Below are positions 14,472 through 15,109 of a stretch of 15,109 nucleotides of DNA, in pieces. Position 1 is the first letter of the stretch, and every line of letters begins with the position of its first letter. The stretch is from contig JBEEMV010000028.1 of the NCBI GenBank assembly GCA_041192505.1, positions 1 through 15,109 of the forward strand, read 5' to 3'. The notes under the pieces are model-generated. The model was not told the origin of the DNA. It saw only the letters and a list, made by a program, of their open reading frames with translations, and ran no database searches. The position numbers and the translations under genes were made by a program. Source of the DNA: CAIODY01 sp041192505. Lineage in GTDB: Bacteria > Bacteroidota > Bacteroidia > Chitinophagales > CAIODY01.

Positions 14472-14909
14472 ATGGCAAAAGAAATTACAGGATACGTTAA
14501 GCTTCAGTGTAAAGGCGGTCAGGCAAATCCAGCACCACCAATCGGACCAGCATTAGGTTCTAAAGGTGTTAATATTATGGAATTTTGCAAGCAATTCAAT
14601 GCTCGTACGCAAGATAAACCAGGAAAAGTATTACCAGTTTTACTAACAGTTTATTCTGATAAATCATTTGATTTTATCATTAAAACTCCGCCAGCAGCTA
14701 TTCAATTAAAGGATGCAGCTAAAATTACAAGCGGTAGTAAAGAACCAAATCGTATTAAAGTAGGCAAAGTAACTTGGGAACAAGTTAAAGCTATTGCCGA
14801 AGATAAAATGCCTGATTTGAATTGTTCATTAATCGAATCGGCTATGGTTATGGTGGCAGGTACAGCTCGTTCAATGGGTTTAACAGTTGAAGGAACTCGT
14901 CCGTTCTAA
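14472..14909 (+). CDS. rplK: 50S ribosomal protein L11 (uL11)
   Basis: This 145-residue protein of the large ribosomal subunit binds 23S rRNA at the GTPase-associated centre and helps translation factors. The N-terminal domain contains the signature LQCKGGQANPAPPIGPALG (about 11-29), with the proline-rich hinge used by factors, then VNIMEFCKQFNART. The C-terminal RNA-binding part contains TPPAAIQLKDAA and ends MVAGTARSMGLTVEGTRPF. Length and sequence are typical and nothing is missing. The ATG follows an A-rich stretch (aaacaaaaaa) without a Shine-Dalgarno, the usual Bacteroidota context. rplA begins 99 bases downstream. Upstream lies the uncharacterised 474-residue gene rather than secE and nusG, which normally precede rplK. 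Confidence 0.99.
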   Translation: MAKEITGYVKLQCKGGQANPAPPIGPALGSKGVNIMEFCKQFNARTQDKPGKVLPVLLTVYSDKSFDFIIKTPPAAIQLKDAAKITSGSKEPNRIKVGKVTWEQVKAIAEDKMPDLNCSLIESAMVMVAGTARSMGLTVEGTRPF

Positions 14910-14928
14910 ACTTTAGTTATTGAGTTAA

Positions 14929-14946
14929 TAAGGAGGATATTTATTG
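14929..14946 (+). promoter_or_regulatory. Strong Shine-Dalgarno-like site between rplK and rplA
   Basis: The purine run aaggaggat (14930-14938) is complementary to the 16S 3' end, which is unusual in Bacteroidota. It is 70 bases from the rplA ATG. Seven bases after it is a TTG (14944-14946) opening a seven-codon reading frame that ends at TAA (14965-14967) and is out of frame with rplA. It might pair partly with the nearby tttcct. Confidence 0.4.
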
Positions 14947-15008
14947 TATTTCCTAAATAACAAATAACATTTTTAAATAACAACAAACAAAATAAATTAA
15001 CAAACAAA

Positions 15009-15109
15009 ATGGCATTAACGAAAAAACGTAAAAGCGTAGCCGGATTGGTTAAAAAAGATGTAGCTTATACAATGAAGCAAGCATCTGAATTAATCAAAAA
15101 GGTTAATAC
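15009..15109 (+). CDS. rplA: 50S ribosomal protein L1 (uL1), 5' part
   Basis: Only the first 33 residues are in the window before it runs off the right edge. They read MALTKKRKSVAGL and continue with VKKDVAYTMKQASELIKKVN, which fits the N-terminus of L1 in Bacteroidota. Position after rplK is the canonical gene order. L1 forms the mobile stalk by the ribosomal E site and, in many bacteria, represses its own operon by binding the mRNA. The start is preceded by an A-rich stretch and no nearby Shine-Dalgarno. Confidence 0.95.
   Translation, partial: MALTKKRKSVAGLVKKDVAYTMKQASELIKKVN

Overview
The window looks like chromosomal DNA of a Bacteroidota bacterium, probably of the Chitinophagales/Saprospirales type. 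The evidence is a very AT-rich composition, a type IX secretion (T9SS) sorting domain on a large adhesin-like protein, lipoproteins with a Bacteroidota-style Cys-Lys-Lys start, almost no Shine-Dalgarno sequences, and several -7 boxes of the Bacteroidota form TAnnTTTG. No rRNA, tRNA, CRISPR array, phage gene or complete insertion sequence was seen. The lineage is an inference from these traits.

Left part (1-4389). A minus-strand gene running off the left edge encodes a D-Ala-D-Ala-ligase-like ATP-grasp protein that appears to start a second ligase copy before the edge. It is followed by a small GxxExxY/PD-(D/E)XK nuclease-like gene bracketed by 25-base inverted repeats, which looks like a mobile cassette. 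Next come a terminator, a two-cluster ferredoxin gene, and a divergent LuxC-type acyl-CoA reductase. A flavin reductase-like gene converges on the reductase, and their stop codons overlap inside a perfect palindrome.

Middle part (4549-9011), plus strand. Shikimate kinase and a PLP-dependent ACC deaminase/D-cysteine desulfhydrase-like enzyme are 4 bases apart. Then come an MbnP-like lipoprotein, a diheme MbnH/MauG-like peroxidase lipoprotein and a CBS-domain sugar-phosphate nucleotidyltransferase, with gaps of 4 and 22 bases. The MbnP/MbnH pair probably works together in the periplasm or at the outer membrane, with the diheme protein oxidising its partner. The nucleotidyltransferase is probably only transcribed with them.

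Repeat island (about 9060-9480). This gene-free stretch holds a long imperfect hairpin, an exact tandem 17-base duplication and four REP-like palindromes bracketed by 12-base inverted repeats and a 9-base direct repeat (a MITE-like layout). A strong terminator follows.

Right part (9496-15109). A giant minus-strand T9SS-exported multidomain protein is divergent from an unrecognised 474-residue helical protein. After that come the ribosomal genes rplK and the start of rplA, with a clear promoter and a structured leader. A strong Shine-Dalgarno-like sequence sits between rplK and rplA, far from any obvious start. No secE or nusG lies directly upstream of rplK.

Nothing here is a clearly new multi-gene system. 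The best candidates for a second look are the bracketed GxxExxY cassette, the MITE/REP island, the tandem ligase, the stand-alone MbnP/MbnH pair and the odd Shine-Dalgarno site.
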